Assembly: GCF_019218635.1 (NCBI RefSeq)
Contig: NZ_JAHUZB010000003.1
Coordinates: 310,001 to 374,000, forward strand
Length of the DNA: 64,000 bases
Direction: 5' to 3'
From: Enterococcus alishanensis
GTDB lineage: Bacteria > Bacillota > Bacilli > Lactobacillales > Enterococcaceae
Part shown: positions 23,049-31,718 of the stretch, one piece after another
Numbering within the stretch: position 1 is the first letter of the stretch
How the letters are laid out: every line of letters starts with the position of its first letter
Notes under the pieces: generated by a model
Seen by the model: the letters and a program-made list of their open reading frames with translations, nothing else
The model's database searches: none
What the model was told of the DNA's origin: nothing
Program-made: the position numbers and the translations under genes

Positions 23049-25433
23049 ATGAAAATCAATCAGTTTGGTTTGAAAAAAACTTCGTTAGCTGATGCTAAGC
23101 AGGAATTGCAAGAGCTACAGTTTCTAACTGGAAGTGCAACAGACGGTACAGCATTATGGTTTGAATTTTTACAAAAAAGTTTATTAAAGGTTAAAGACGA
23201 GAGTGGTTTTATCGCAAAACTTGGTAATTTCTTGGCGACTGAAACTTCTGATTTAGCAAATTTTTATCAAGAAAAACAAGTATTAACAAAAAAAGTTTTC
23301 TATACTGTAGCTTTACAACAGTTGGAATTCTTCAATGAAATTGATTTCAATGTAGAGACTTTAGAAGAAGATTTAGTTAAAATCAATATCCCAGTTGTAG
23401 AGGGCGATTTTACTGATCCAGATGTATTAATCGAAGCTTGGTATTTATTATTAAATACGCATACTAAAAATGGTCTAGCTTTCATTGATAAATTAGCAAA
23501 TCAAGGTTTTTATGTTGACAAAGAGTTACCAAAACCTTACTTTTTCAATGGAAAGGCCCAAGCTGTATTTGCGACAGATAAATTAATCCGTGAGGTCGTC
23601 TATGTAGAAGCACCATTAGATACTGATTTAGATGGTAATCGTGATTTATTAAAGCTAGAAATTTTACGGCCATCAGAAACAGAAACCGGTTTAAAAGTAC
23701 CTACATTATTTACCGCTAGTCCTTACGCACAAGGAGTAAATGGCCCTGCCGGAGAAGCTTTAACTTATGATGTAAATGTTCCATTAGAAAGAAAAGAACC
23801 AAAGGATACTCCTTATGAGCAAATTCGCTTTAAAGGAAGAGATGAAACGATTCCTGCTGAAAGAGAGGTCAAAGGTGAAAGCAAATATGCAACTGAAACT
23901 TTCACACGAGAAGGCAGCTATACCTTAAATGATTACTTCTTAGCACGTGGCTTTGCGGTAGTTTATGGTGCTGCAATTGGTACGCAAGATTCAGACGGCA
24001 TTCAAACTTGTGGCTCAGTAGAACAGACTACAGCAATGGTTGCTTATATTGAATGGTTAGCAGGAAATCGCCGGGCTTTTACCAATCGAATAGATAATAT
24101 CGAAATTAAAGCATGGTGGTCAAATGGAAAAGTTGCCATGACTGGGAAGTCATATTTGGGCACTTTAGCGACTGCTTGTGCGACTCGACAAGTAGAAGGC
24201 TTGGAAACAATTATTTCTGAAGCAGCGATTTCTGATTGGTATCAATATTATCGCGACAACGGGTTAGTAATTGCACCAGGTGGATTTCCAGGAGAAGATG
24301 CGGATGTATTAGCGATTGAAACTTTCTCTAAAATGCATAACGCAGGAGATTATTTACACACCAAAGATTTCTTCAATAGCTACTTGAAAGAAATGGCTGT
24401 ATTGCAAGATCGCACCAGTGGAAATTACAATACTTTCTGGGATGAAAGAAATTACTTACCATTTATTAAAGACATTAAATGTGATGTAGTCATGGTACAT
24501 GGCTTAAATGATTGGAATGTGAAACCGCGCCAAGTTGGTGATTTGTGGGATGCTCTAAAAGACGTACCAGTGGCGAAAAAATTAATTTTACACCAAGGGC
24601 AACATATTTATATTAACAATATGCCATCGCTTGATTTTCACGATATGATGAATTTGTGGTTGTCTCATAAGCTTTATGGTGTCGAAAATAATGCTAAAGA
24701 AATTTTACCAGATTTATTGGTTCAAAATAATACTAAAGAAGATACTTGGGAAACGTTCAACGATTGGAAAGGCATGAAAGAAAAAGTCTATTATTTCGAT
24801 AAAAATGAATTATCGGAAAACGAAACCAATGGTGAAACAACTTTCTCTGATAAATTACCAATCGCACAATACGAACGGTATAGTAAAAATAACCCATTAT
24901 GGGAAACAGAAATGCTGACAGATGATGCAATGGAAGGTCATCGATATTTAGCAAAAACGTCAGAATTAAATGAAGAATTGCTGATTAACGGCCGAGTAAA
25001 AGTTAAGGTCCGTGTGGCTTCTTCAGTTGATTTTGGCATGTTGAATTTTGAGTTAATTGATTTTGGTACAGCGAAACGATTAAAACCAGTGCCAGACACT
25101 TTGGCATTAAAAGGACTACAATTAGGACAAAATTGGCGAGAAGACAACTTAGTTGAAATGAAACTAGGGGCACCAACTGAGTATAAAGTTATTACCCGTG
25201 GTCATATCAATTTACAAAATCGTGAAAATCCATGGAAAGTCAATGATTTGATCGCCGGAGAATTTGTTGAAGTAGAAATTGATTTACATCCAACGATTTA
25301 TCGACTAGTCAAAGGACATAAGTTAGGCTTAGCTATTTATGGAACAGATTTTGCGTATACTGTCCGCGGCAATCAAGACATTGATTACACGATTGATTTT
25401 AATGAATCACGTTTAACTTTACCATTAGATTAA
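23049..25433 (+). CDS. pepX: Xaa-Pro dipeptidyl-peptidase PepX
   Basis: This 794-residue serine peptidase of family S15 releases X-Pro dipeptides from the N terminus of peptides, important for casein or other proline-rich peptide use in lactic acid bacteria. The catalytic triad is Ser368 (GKSYLGT), Asp488 (HGLNDWNVKPRQV) and His519 (LHQGQHIY). The N-terminal dimerisation domain (about 1-170), alpha/beta hydrolase core and C-terminal jelly-roll domain (about 590-794) are all in place. The length equals that of lactococcal and enterococcal PepX. No signal peptide, so it is cytoplasmic. A small unknown gene follows after 13 bases. Confidence 0.96.
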   Translation: MKINQFGLKKTSLADAKQELQELQFLTGSATDGTALWFEFLQKSLLKVKDESGFIAKLGNFLATETSDLANFYQEKQVLTKKVFYTVALQQLEFFNEIDFNVETLEEDLVKINIPVVEGDFTDPDVLIEAWYLLLNTHTKNGLAFIDKLANQGFYVDKELPKPYFFNGKAQAVFATDKLIREVVYVEAPLDTDLDGNRDLLKLEILRPSETETGLKVPTLFTASPYAQGVNGPAGEALTYDVNVPLERKEPKDTPYEQIRFKGRDETIPAEREVKGESKYATETFTREGSYTLNDYFLARGFAVVYGAAIGTQDSDGIQTCGSVEQTTAMVAYIEWLAGNRRAFTNRIDNIEIKAWWSNGKVAMTGKSYLGTLATACATRQVEGLETIISEAAISDWYQYYRDNGLVIAPGGFPGEDADVLAIETFSKMHNAGDYLHTKDFFNSYLKEMAVLQDRTSGNYNTFWDERNYLPFIKDIKCDVVMVHGLNDWNVKPRQVGDLWDALKDVPVAKKLILHQGQHIYINNMPSLDFHDMMNLWLSHKLYGVENNAKEILPDLLVQNNTKEDTWETFNDWKGMKEKVYYFDKNELSENETNGETTFSDKLPIAQYERYSKNNPLWETEMLTDDAMEGHRYLAKTSELNEELLINGRVKVKVRVASSVDFGMLNFELIDFGTAKRLKPVPDTLALKGLQLGQNWREDNLVEMKLGAPTEYKVITRGHINLQNRENPWKVNDLIAGEFVEVEIDLHPTIYRLVKGHKLGLAIYGTDFAYTVRGNQDIDYTIDFNESRLTLPLD

Positions 25434-25446
25434 TTGAGGTGAAAAA

Positions 25447-25800
25447 ATGACAGATTTTGAGGATTTTCAACAAAAAATGTCACGTGATTTTGCTAAGCGG
25501 CTTCAAAAACGTCAATCTGATCGAACCTTGTGTCGAAAGTATCGTCGCTACGCTTTTAAAGGTGTGGGCTACGAGGACAACAATCAAATTATCTATCGTT
25601 TTCCTAACCATTATGGTGCATCCGTCATTGATGGTTTTGGTAGTCAGGGTTTGGAGTTGATGCCGGTTCATTTCTTTGGTAACGACTATCATCATTATGA
25701 GAACATGGCTGATTTTCCTTTGACGTACTTGTCTGATGAAAATTTGCAATTGGTTTTGACTGAAATTTTCGAAACAGGTTACACAACGAAAACAATTTAA
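25447..25800 (+). CDS. Protein of unknown function downstream of pepX (117 aa)
   Basis: This 117-residue soluble protein starts at ATG 25447 with GAGGTG upstream. The N-terminal third is basic (AKRLQKRQSDRTLCRKYRRY) and the rest is aromatic-rich with YRFPNHYGASVIDGFGSQG and LELMPVHFFGNDYHHY, followed by an acidic helix. I recognise no family. The 13-base spacing from pepX and the shared terminator indicate one transcript. Confidence 0.75.
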   Translation: MTDFEDFQQKMSRDFAKRLQKRQSDRTLCRKYRRYAFKGVGYEDNNQIIYRFPNHYGASVIDGFGSQGLELMPVHFFGNDYHHYENMADFPLTYLSDENLQLVLTEIFETGYTTKTI

Positions 25801-25804
25801 AATA

Positions 25805-25845
25805 AAACCGATACAATTTATTAAATGAATTGTATCGGTTTTTTA
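25805..25845 (+). terminator. Terminator of the pepX operon
   Basis: The 13-base-pair stem AACCGATACAATT/AATTGTATCGGTT with a 9-base loop is followed by TTTT. Confidence 0.92.
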
Positions 25846-25980
25846 ATTTATTACATAAATATTAAATACGTTACTATTATTTTAGAATTTTGAATAAATA
25901 TCAATGAATAAGGATTTAATTTATAATTTATATATGTTATATTTATTTGTAATTAAGAAAGCTAAAGTGAGGGATTTGTT

Positions 25981-26625
25981 GTGAGTACTAAAAGAGAGAT
26001 GATTTTTAATACAGCGCTTTCGATGTTTAAAAGTGAAAAATATGGGAAGGTTACGTTAGATAAAATTGCTGAAGCGTCAGATACGAGCGTATTTGCCATT
26101 AAACACAACTTTCATGATAAAAAAGAATTATTTAGGTTGATTATCTTATTAATGATCGAGCCGATAGAAGAGGAATTAAGTGACATTTATGCTACAACAA
26201 TGGAGTATTCTCAAAAGTTGGTTAAAGCTATTGAATTAATAAATAATCAACTATCAGTAATTATTGAACGTAATTTTGAAGATCACATCTTATCAGACCT
26301 TGCTTCAGTCAATCAGATTCAAGAAGAAGTTGAAAAATGGGTAGACTCAGTTTATTTAAGATTTATCAATTTAGGATACAATACTCATGATATTGACAAA
26401 AAAATTCAACGAGAAACCATTTTATCTTATATTCAAGCTGCTGTGAATATTCAGAAGAATAAAAAATTTAAAGCAGAAAGCTTCCATTTCAATCATCAAT
26501 TACTACACTTATTTTTATATGGTTTAGTAGGTATTCCTGAAATTGATTATCAAAATGTTGACTCGCTCCAACTATTAGAAATACTAACGGAAAAAGCCAG
26601 AAGAGAACAACCGTCCTCAAATTAA
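25981..26625 (+). CDS. TetR-family regulator (orphan)
   Basis: The gene starts with GTG 25981, GAGGG lying about 8 bases upstream, and encodes 214 residues. The N-terminal helix-turn-helix reads MIFNTALSMFKSEKYGKVTLDKIAEASDTSVFAIKHNFHDKKEL, a slightly unusual recognition helix (VFAIKHNF in place of the common xxxYxHF). The C-terminal domain is long, helical and without a recognisable ligand motif. It has its own terminator and no obvious divergent target, so it may act elsewhere. Confidence 0.8.
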   Translation: MSTKREMIFNTALSMFKSEKYGKVTLDKIAEASDTSVFAIKHNFHDKKELFRLIILLMIEPIEEELSDIYATTMEYSQKLVKAIELINNQLSVIIERNFEDHILSDLASVNQIQEEVEKWVDSVYLRFINLGYNTHDIDKKIQRETILSYIQAAVNIQKNKKFKAESFHFNHQLLHLFLYGLVGIPEIDYQNVDSLQLLEILTEKARREQPSSN

Positions 26626-26641
26626 TTTTTGAGGGCTTTTT
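26614..26641 (+). terminator. Terminator after the orphan tetR
   Basis: The stem TCCTCAAA/TTTGAGGG with a 6-base loop is followed by CTTTTT. It overlaps the stop codon. Confidence 0.8.
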
Positions 26642-26688
26642 ATATGATGTTATTCATGTTAGAATATTCAAAAAATAAGAGGTGAAAA

Positions 26689-27225
26689 ATGATAAAAATT
26701 CGAACTGCCACAATAAAAGATGCCACTCAATTATTAGAAATATACCGACCTTACGTCCTTAATACCAATATTACTTTTGAATACACAGTACCAACCATTG
26801 CCGATTTTACCCAAAGAATCAGTGGAACTTTACAGCAGTTTCCTTATTTAGTAGCTGTTGAAGAAGAAAAAATTGTTGGCTATGCTTATGCTCACTCCTA
26901 CAAAGAAAGAGCGGCCTATGATTGGGCCGTGGAAGTGACTGTCTATGTGTCAGTAAAAGATCAGGCAAAAGGAACCGGAAAAATGTTGTATGATGCTTTA
27001 GAAAATGAATTGAAGAAACAAAACATTTTAGTTTTGACGGCTTGTATAACGGGTGGAAATGATAATAGTGTCACCTTTCACGAAAAATTTGGCTATCAAA
27101 AGGTTGCTGAATTTAAGAAAATCGGCTACAAATTTAATCAATGGCATGATGTCATTTGGATGCAAAAATTTTTAAAAGAACCAACAAACCAAGTCGAGGC
27201 AGTGATTCCTTATTCTGAACTGTAA
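26689..27225 (+). CDS. GNAT acetyltransferase, phosphinothricin-acetyltransferase/YncA type
   Basis: The 178-residue protein has the Pat/YncA layout: IRTATIKDATQLLEIYRPYVLNT near the start, the FEYTVPT segment, YAYAHSYKERAAYDW, then motif A VYVSVKDQAKGTGKMLYDALE with the acetyl-CoA loop, and GGNDNSVTFHEKFGYQKVAEFKKIGYKFNQWHDVIWMQK at the C-terminal end. Members acetylate amines such as phosphinothricin or methionine sulfoximine, conferring detoxification; the natural substrate here is unknown. It begins about 60 bases after the orphan TetR gene's stop. Confidence 0.88.
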   Translation: MIKIRTATIKDATQLLEIYRPYVLNTNITFEYTVPTIADFTQRISGTLQQFPYLVAVEEEKIVGYAYAHSYKERAAYDWAVEVTVYVSVKDQAKGTGKMLYDALENELKKQNILVLTACITGGNDNSVTFHEKFGYQKVAEFKKIGYKFNQWHDVIWMQKFLKEPTNQVEAVIPYSEL

Positions 27226-27344
27226 TAAATGATAAAGTTGCCACTGTATTCTCATGTAAAACATGTTGAATTGCCCTTTATTATTTTTCTGAAAGAGTGG
27301 TATCCTTACATCGTCAAGTAAATTGAGGAGGGCAAAAACAGACC

Positions 27345-27470
27345 ATGAAGAAGAATGCGTTAAAATCGCAATCACCGGTCAAGACTAGCGACATTTTAAT
27401 TGAAATGTTAGGTTTAGTTATATTGATCTCTTTAGCAGTCTATGCCGTTTCTACCGGGAAAATATTCTAA
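27345..27470 (+). CDS. Possible 41-aa single-span membrane peptide
   Basis: ATG 27345 begins a frame of 41 codons with GAGGAGG 13 bases upstream, slightly long spacing. The peptide has a basic start (MKKNALKSQSPVK), a hydrophobic segment of about 20 residues (EMLGLVILISLAVYAVS) and a short tail TGKIF. This is the pattern of small membrane-inserted regulators, but no family is recognised. It is followed within 50 bases by a strong terminator, supporting an independent small transcript. Confidence 0.5.
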   Translation: MKKNALKSQSPVKTSDILIEMLGLVILISLAVYAVSTGKIF

Positions 27471-27516
27471 AGGAAGTTGGGGCTTTGGCCGTCAGCTTAT
27501 TTTTGTTTTTTCCGAG

Positions 27517-27560
27517 AAAAAGCTTCAGTTAGGTCAAACTTACCTAGTTGAAGCTTTTTA
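27517..27560 (+). terminator. Strong terminator after the 41-aa frame
   Basis: An 18-base-pair stem (AAAAAGCTTCAGTTAGGT against ACCTAGTTGAAGCTTTTT, two G-T pairs) with a 7-base loop and a T run. Confidence 0.88.
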
Positions 27561-27695
27561 ATTTGATCCATGTTATAGTCAAGTAAAACGCTTGCACGTT
27601 TTTCACAGAGTAAAAATGAATTCTAAAATTTTTATCATAATTCTCCACTTTTTTTCCACATGCTAAAAAATTTTTTGTTATAAAAAGGAGTTTAT

Positions 27696-28286
27696 ATGTC
27701 ACGAAAAGAAGATAGTTTGCAAACAAGAGAACGTTTGTTAATAGCTGCATTTAATAATTTTTATGAATTTGGTTTTCAAAGTCCTTCTTTGGAAAAGATT
27801 TCACGGTCAGCTTCAGTCAGTCGTGGAGCAGCTTATTGGCACTTTGAGAATAAAAGTCAAATATTTAAAGAAGTGATCAAAGAGGTATTAAGTAAAATTC
27901 AATTGGAAAAAGAAAAAATCATTCAAAATGACCAATGGGATTTTCAAGAAAAGACAGCTCGTTTGATTCATGTACCAACTAAACATCTCAAAAATTTTAA
28001 ATTCCTGCAACAATCCATGCAAACCTTGGAAACAGAGGCTGAGTTTTCTGAAGTGTATCAAGAGATTCAAGCTTCTAAACTACGATTGTATCAATTTTTT
28101 GAAACAGGTTTATTGACAATTGGATGCGAAGCTTCTCAGGCCAGTGAGTTAGCCAGTCTTTTTTATACTTACTTTGAAGGAATGTATGTCTCTGGCATCC
28201 CTAAAGAAGTAAAACCGACCTATAAATTATCAGTCATTAATAATAATTTAGAAATTATTTTTTCTCAGTTGAAAAAAATTTTGTAG
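27696..28286 (+). CDS. TetR/AcrR-family regulator, likely local repressor of the fermentation cluster
   Basis: This 196-residue protein has a clear helix-turn-helix: LIAAFNNFYEFGFQSPSLEKISRSASVSRGAAYWHFENK (about 13-51), with the AcrR-type GAAYWHF recognition helix. The C-terminal TetR_C-like domain shows several hydrophobic helices. The gene has AAAAAGGAG before its ATG and a terminator after it. The next gene starts 120 bases downstream and has in its leader a perfect ACATAC-N6-GTATGT dyad of AcrR operator type, so repression of the alcohol/aldehyde cluster is a reasonable inference. Confidence 0.82.
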   Translation: MSRKEDSLQTRERLLIAAFNNFYEFGFQSPSLEKISRSASVSRGAAYWHFENKSQIFKEVIKEVLSKIQLEKEKIIQNDQWDFQEKTARLIHVPTKHLKNFKFLQQSMQTLETEAEFSEVYQEIQASKLRLYQFFETGLLTIGCEASQASELASLFYTYFEGMYVSGIPKEVKPTYKLSVINNNLEIIFSQLKKIL

Positions 28287-28320
28287 CTTGTTGAAGTTAA
28301 ATTCGACAAGTTTTTTTTTT
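28287..28320 (+). terminator. Terminator after tetR
   Basis: The stem CTTGTTGAA/TTCGACAAG with a 6-base loop is followed by ten T residues. Confidence 0.9.
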
Positions 28321-28327
28321 CACTTTA

Positions 28328-28357
28328 TTGACAACGCTTTCAATTGCTTGTTAAACT
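28328..28357 (+). promoter_or_regulatory. Promoter with overlapping cre site, alcohol/aldehyde cluster
   Basis: A perfect -35 TTGACA (28328-28333) is followed after 18 bases by TAAACT (28352-28357). TGACAACGCTTTCA (28329-28342) matches the cre consensus at 13 of 14 positions and lies directly over the -35 box, so CcpA binding would exclude RNA polymerase. Confidence 0.65.
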
Positions 28358-28367
28358 AGGTTTGTAA

Positions 28368-28385
28368 ACATACAACGATGTATGT
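28368..28385 (+). promoter_or_regulatory. Candidate TetR/AcrR operator
   Basis: The perfect dyad ACATAC-N6-GTATGT is centred about 20 bases downstream of the -10 box and upstream of the ribosome site. It resembles known AcrR-type operators (TACATAC...GTATGTA). The TetR encoded at 27696 is the likely ligand. Confidence 0.55.
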
Positions 28386-28408
28386 CAAAAATGAAAGGAG
28401 CTTTTAAA

Positions 28409-29749
28409 ATGACAATTGAAGAGATGGTTGCAAAAGCCCGAACAGCAATGGAGGAAATTGCTAAGTATGATCAAAAACAGGTGGATGATATGCTTTATAC
28501 GATGTCAAAAGCAATTTTCGAACAAGCAGAACCTTTAGCAAAACTTGCAGTGGAAGAAACAAGGCTTGGTCGTTTCGATCACAAAATTGGAAAAAATCAA
28601 AATATGGCAACCAATATTTTTAGCTCATTAAAAAACAAACCATCAGTAGGTATCATCAGAGAAATACCAGAAGAAGGTCTGATTGAAATTGCACATCCAA
28701 GAGGGGTCATTGGCTCGGTAACTCCAACAACAAATCCAACTATCACACCGCTTGGTAATGGCTTAATGGCATTGAAAGGAAAAAATGCCATGATTGTTTC
28801 GCCACATCCTCGCTCAAAAAAGACAACGAAAAAAACAATCGACATTATGCGCGATGCATTAGAGAGCATAGGTGCACCAAGAGATTTGTTGCAAGTAATT
28901 GAAGAACCAAGTATTGAGTTGTCTCAAGAATTAATGAAAAATGTTGATTTAATTGTGGCAACTGGTGGGCCAGGTCTTGTTCGTTCTGCTTATTCTAGTG
29001 GCCATCCAGCCTATGGTGTTGGGCCTGGGAATGTTCAAGCAATTTTGGATGAGGATTTTGATGTGGCAGCAGCAGCAGAGTTAAGTGTTATTGGACGCTC
29101 ATTTGATAATGGGATTGTCTGTGCTTGTCAGCAAAGTTTGATTTATCCAGCAGAAAAAGAAGCCGAAGTTTTTGCAGAATTAGGTAAAAATCAAGCAGCA
29201 GTCATTTCCGATCCAGCTGAGGTTGATCGTTTGAGAAAAGTTGTCTTTCCAGAAGGGGTAGCTAATCCAGAAATGATCGGTCAGGATCCTGATATTATTG
29301 CTAAAGCAGCTGATGTTTCATTACCTGAAGGTAGTCAAATTATTGCTGTGAAGGTCGAAGAAAATGGCAAAGCAGAATTGTTCTGTAAAGAAAAAATGGT
29401 TCCAGTTCTAGCATTGAAGAGCTATCAAAACTTTGAAGAAGCAGTTGGTTTTGCAAAAGAAAATCTAGAATTAGAGGGCGCCGGTCACTCAGCTGGTTTG
29501 TTTAGTCACAATAAAGAACATATGATTTATGTTGGTGAGGCATTGCCAGTGAGCCGATTAGTTATTAACCAACCAACAATTGATGCCGGCGGCTCACCTG
29601 CAAACGGCTTAAATCCAACTGTTTCATTAGGTTGTGGTTCATGGGGAAATAACATTATTTCAGAAAATTTATATTACAAACATTTAATTAATATTTCACG
29701 AATCGCAATGCCAATTGAAGCCAAAGATACAGGATCACCTTGGGATTAG
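28409..29749 (+). CDS. CoA-acylating aldehyde dehydrogenase (EutE/AdhE-N type)
   Basis: The 446-residue enzyme oxidises an aldehyde with NAD(P)+ and CoA to acyl-CoA. ATG 28409 is chosen for the GAAAGGAG site 8 bases before it. The catalytic Cys is in NGIVCACQQSL (about residue 243), the cofactor region is VTPTTNPTITPLGNGL, and the AYGVGPGNVQAILD segment is typical of acylating rather than hydrolytic dehydrogenases. It lacks the N-terminal extension that targets EutE/PduP to microcompartments, so it works freely in the cytoplasm. Its product feeds the next two enzymes. The natural aldehyde is unknown. Confidence 0.88.
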   Translation: MTIEEMVAKARTAMEEIAKYDQKQVDDMLYTMSKAIFEQAEPLAKLAVEETRLGRFDHKIGKNQNMATNIFSSLKNKPSVGIIREIPEEGLIEIAHPRGVIGSVTPTTNPTITPLGNGLMALKGKNAMIVSPHPRSKKTTKKTIDIMRDALESIGAPRDLLQVIEEPSIELSQELMKNVDLIVATGGPGLVRSAYSSGHPAYGVGPGNVQAILDEDFDVAAAAELSVIGRSFDNGIVCACQQSLIYPAEKEAEVFAELGKNQAAVISDPAEVDRLRKVVFPEGVANPEMIGQDPDIIAKAADVSLPEGSQIIAVKVEENGKAELFCKEKMVPVLALKSYQNFEEAVGFAKENLELEGAGHSAGLFSHNKEHMIYVGEALPVSRLVINQPTIDAGGSPANGLNPTVSLGCGSWGNNIISENLYYKHLINISRIAMPIEAKDTGSPWD

Positions 29750-29757
29750 GTGAGAAA

Positions 29758-30639
29758 ATGGATAAATTTGAAAGTCTCTTAAAAAAATTTGACGTAAAAC
29801 AAAAGGTCCGGATTGGCGTAGTTTGTCCCCATGATAAAGTCAGTATTCAAGCAGTTTTTAATCCTTTAGTAGTTGATTATGTCCAGCCAGTTTTAATCGG
29901 TAATAGTCAAATTATCACTGATTTATTAGCTACATTTGATTATCATGCAGAAGTTGTTCCTTCAGAAAGTGAGGAGACTAGTGCAGCTCTTGCAGTTCAA
30001 TTAGTTAAAGAAGGAAAGTTAGACTGTTTAATGAAAGGACATTTAGCGACTCGCACTTTCTTAAAGGCGATTGTCAATAAAGAACTTGGAATTGCTGAAC
30101 AACTACTGACTCATGTGGCAGTTAATGATATTCCCAATTACCATAAATTATTATTAACAACAGATGGTGGCATGGTCTTACAACCAACTAAAACCGAAAA
30201 AAGAACCTTGATTGCTCATGGTGTGAAAGTTATGCAAAAACTGGGCGTCAAAAAGCCGAAAGTTGGTTTATTGGCAGCTGCTGAAATTGTCAATCCGAAA
30301 ATTACCTCCAGCGTTGAAGCACAAGAATTAGCAGCCGAATTTGCTGAAACAGCCGATTTTGAAATAGCTGGTCCGATTTCTTTTGATTTAGCAACCAATC
30401 GCGAAATTGCTGAAATTAAACACTACGAAAATCCAGTTGCGGGTGAAGCAGACGTGTTAGTTGGACCAGATATTACCACCATGAATGTTTTAGGAAAAAG
30501 TTTAACTGGCTTTTCGAAAGCTACCATGGCTGGAATTGTTATGGGGGCCAAAGTACCAATTGTCATGGTATCTCGTGGATCAAATGAAAAAGAGAAGGCT
30601 TATTCAATCTTAGTCGCTATGTACTGTAGTAAGGAGTGA
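29758..30639 (+). CDS. ptb: Phosphate acyl(butyryl)transferase
   Basis: This 293-residue PTA/PTB-family enzyme converts acyl-CoA and phosphate to acyl phosphate and CoA. Motifs include the MKGHLATRTFLKAIVNKE block, TDGGMVLQPT, VGLLAAAEIVNP and DVLVGPDITTMNVLGKSL, all conserved in phosphotransbutyrylases. ATG 29758 follows AGGTGAG, which overlaps the previous gene's stop. It lies between the acylating aldehyde dehydrogenase and the kinase, so the three form a substrate-level phosphorylation chain. Enterococci use Ptb-Buk for branched-chain acyl groups, but no keto-acid dehydrogenase genes are present here. Confidence 0.9.
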   Translation: MDKFESLLKKFDVKQKVRIGVVCPHDKVSIQAVFNPLVVDYVQPVLIGNSQIITDLLATFDYHAEVVPSESEETSAALAVQLVKEGKLDCLMKGHLATRTFLKAIVNKELGIAEQLLTHVAVNDIPNYHKLLLTTDGGMVLQPTKTEKRTLIAHGVKVMQKLGVKKPKVGLLAAAEIVNPKITSSVEAQELAAEFAETADFEIAGPISFDLATNREIAEIKHYENPVAGEADVLVGPDITTMNVLGKSLTGFSKATMAGIVMGAKVPIVMVSRGSNEKEKAYSILVAMYCSKE

Positions 30640-30643
30640 TCCT

Positions 30644-31705
30644 GTGAAAATTTTAGCTTTAAATCCAGGCTCTACCTCTACAAAGATTGCCTATTATGTT
30701 GATGGTGAAATTATTGAAGAGATGAGCATTGACCATCCGGTGGAAGAATTACAAGATTTTAAATATGTCAGTGATCAGCTTGATTATCGACGAAATCATA
30801 TTTTGTCATTCTTAGCTGAGAAAAAAATTGATTTAACTCAATTAGATACAATTGTTGGACGCGGCGGTATTTTACCGCCAGTGACTGCTGGAGCTTATGA
30901 AGTTAATCAACCGATGTTAGATTACTTAACTAAGAAAACAAAAATTGATCATCCATCAAATTTAGGCGCCTTGCTGGCTTATGAATTAAAAGAGCAAGCC
31001 AACAAAAGAACAATTGCGATGATTTATGATCCTGTTTCAGTTGATGAATTTGATGACGTAGCACGTGTTTCTGGATTAAAAGGTGTACCGCGTAAAAGTA
31101 TAGGTCATGCATTAAATATGCGGGCAGTTGCTATGAAGGTCGCACGAGAAGCTGGAATTGATTATCAAAATGGCAATTTTATTGTCGCCCATTTAGGCGG
31201 TGGGAATTCAGTCAGCATACACAGCCAAGGACGGATGATTGATTCAATTTCTGACGATGAAGGACCTTTTTCAACTGAAAGAACCGGTGGATTACCTTTA
31301 AAATATGTCTTTGATTTGTGTGAAACCCATAGTAAAAGTGAAATGCTCCGGTTATACAAAAGAGAAGGTGGTTTAAAATCATACGCTGGAACTAGCGATG
31401 CCAGAGAAATTGAAGCAGAAATTTCAGCCGGAAATCAAGAATTAGCGATTGTTTATGAGGCTTTTATTTATCAGATAGCCAAAGCGATAGGTAGTCTAGC
31501 AACAGTAACTGATGGGAAAATTGATCGAATTGCTTTAACAGGTGGTGTGTCCTACTCACAAAAAGTAGCGAGTGGTGTCAGTAAAAGAGTCCAGTTTATT
31601 GCTCCAGTAGTCATTGAAGCAGGAGAACATGAAATGATTGCTTTATCAAAAGGTGGGGAACGTGTCGTCTTAGGGGAAGAAGAATTACAACTATTTAATT
31701 ATTGA
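30644..31705 (+). CDS. buk: Butyrate (short/branched-chain acyl) kinase
   Basis: This 353-residue ASKHA-fold kinase transfers phosphate from acyl phosphate to ADP, yielding acid and ATP. The N-terminal ILALNPGSTSTKIAYY phosphate loop, VGRGGILPPV, the HLGGGNSVSIHSQGRMIDS block, and the DGKIDRIALTGGVSYSQKV segment are characteristic of butyrate kinases and longer or branched-chain relatives, not acetate kinase. GTG 30644 follows AAGGAG. The gene begins 4 bases after ptb and ends 13 bases before the alcohol dehydrogenase start. Confidence 0.92.
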   Translation: MKILALNPGSTSTKIAYYVDGEIIEEMSIDHPVEELQDFKYVSDQLDYRRNHILSFLAEKKIDLTQLDTIVGRGGILPPVTAGAYEVNQPMLDYLTKKTKIDHPSNLGALLAYELKEQANKRTIAMIYDPVSVDEFDDVARVSGLKGVPRKSIGHALNMRAVAMKVAREAGIDYQNGNFIVAHLGGGNSVSIHSQGRMIDSISDDEGPFSTERTGGLPLKYVFDLCETHSKSEMLRLYKREGGLKSYAGTSDAREIEAEISAGNQELAIVYEAFIYQIAKAIGSLATVTDGKIDRIALTGGVSYSQKVASGVSKRVQFIAPVVIEAGEHEMIALSKGGERVVLGEEELQLFNY

Positions 31706-31718
31706 AAGGAGCTTGTTC

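Noticed and set aside
27585-27598. GTAAAACGCTTGCA as a cre site before tetR
   Set aside because: It deviates from the consensus at the first two positions and has no clear promoter next to it.
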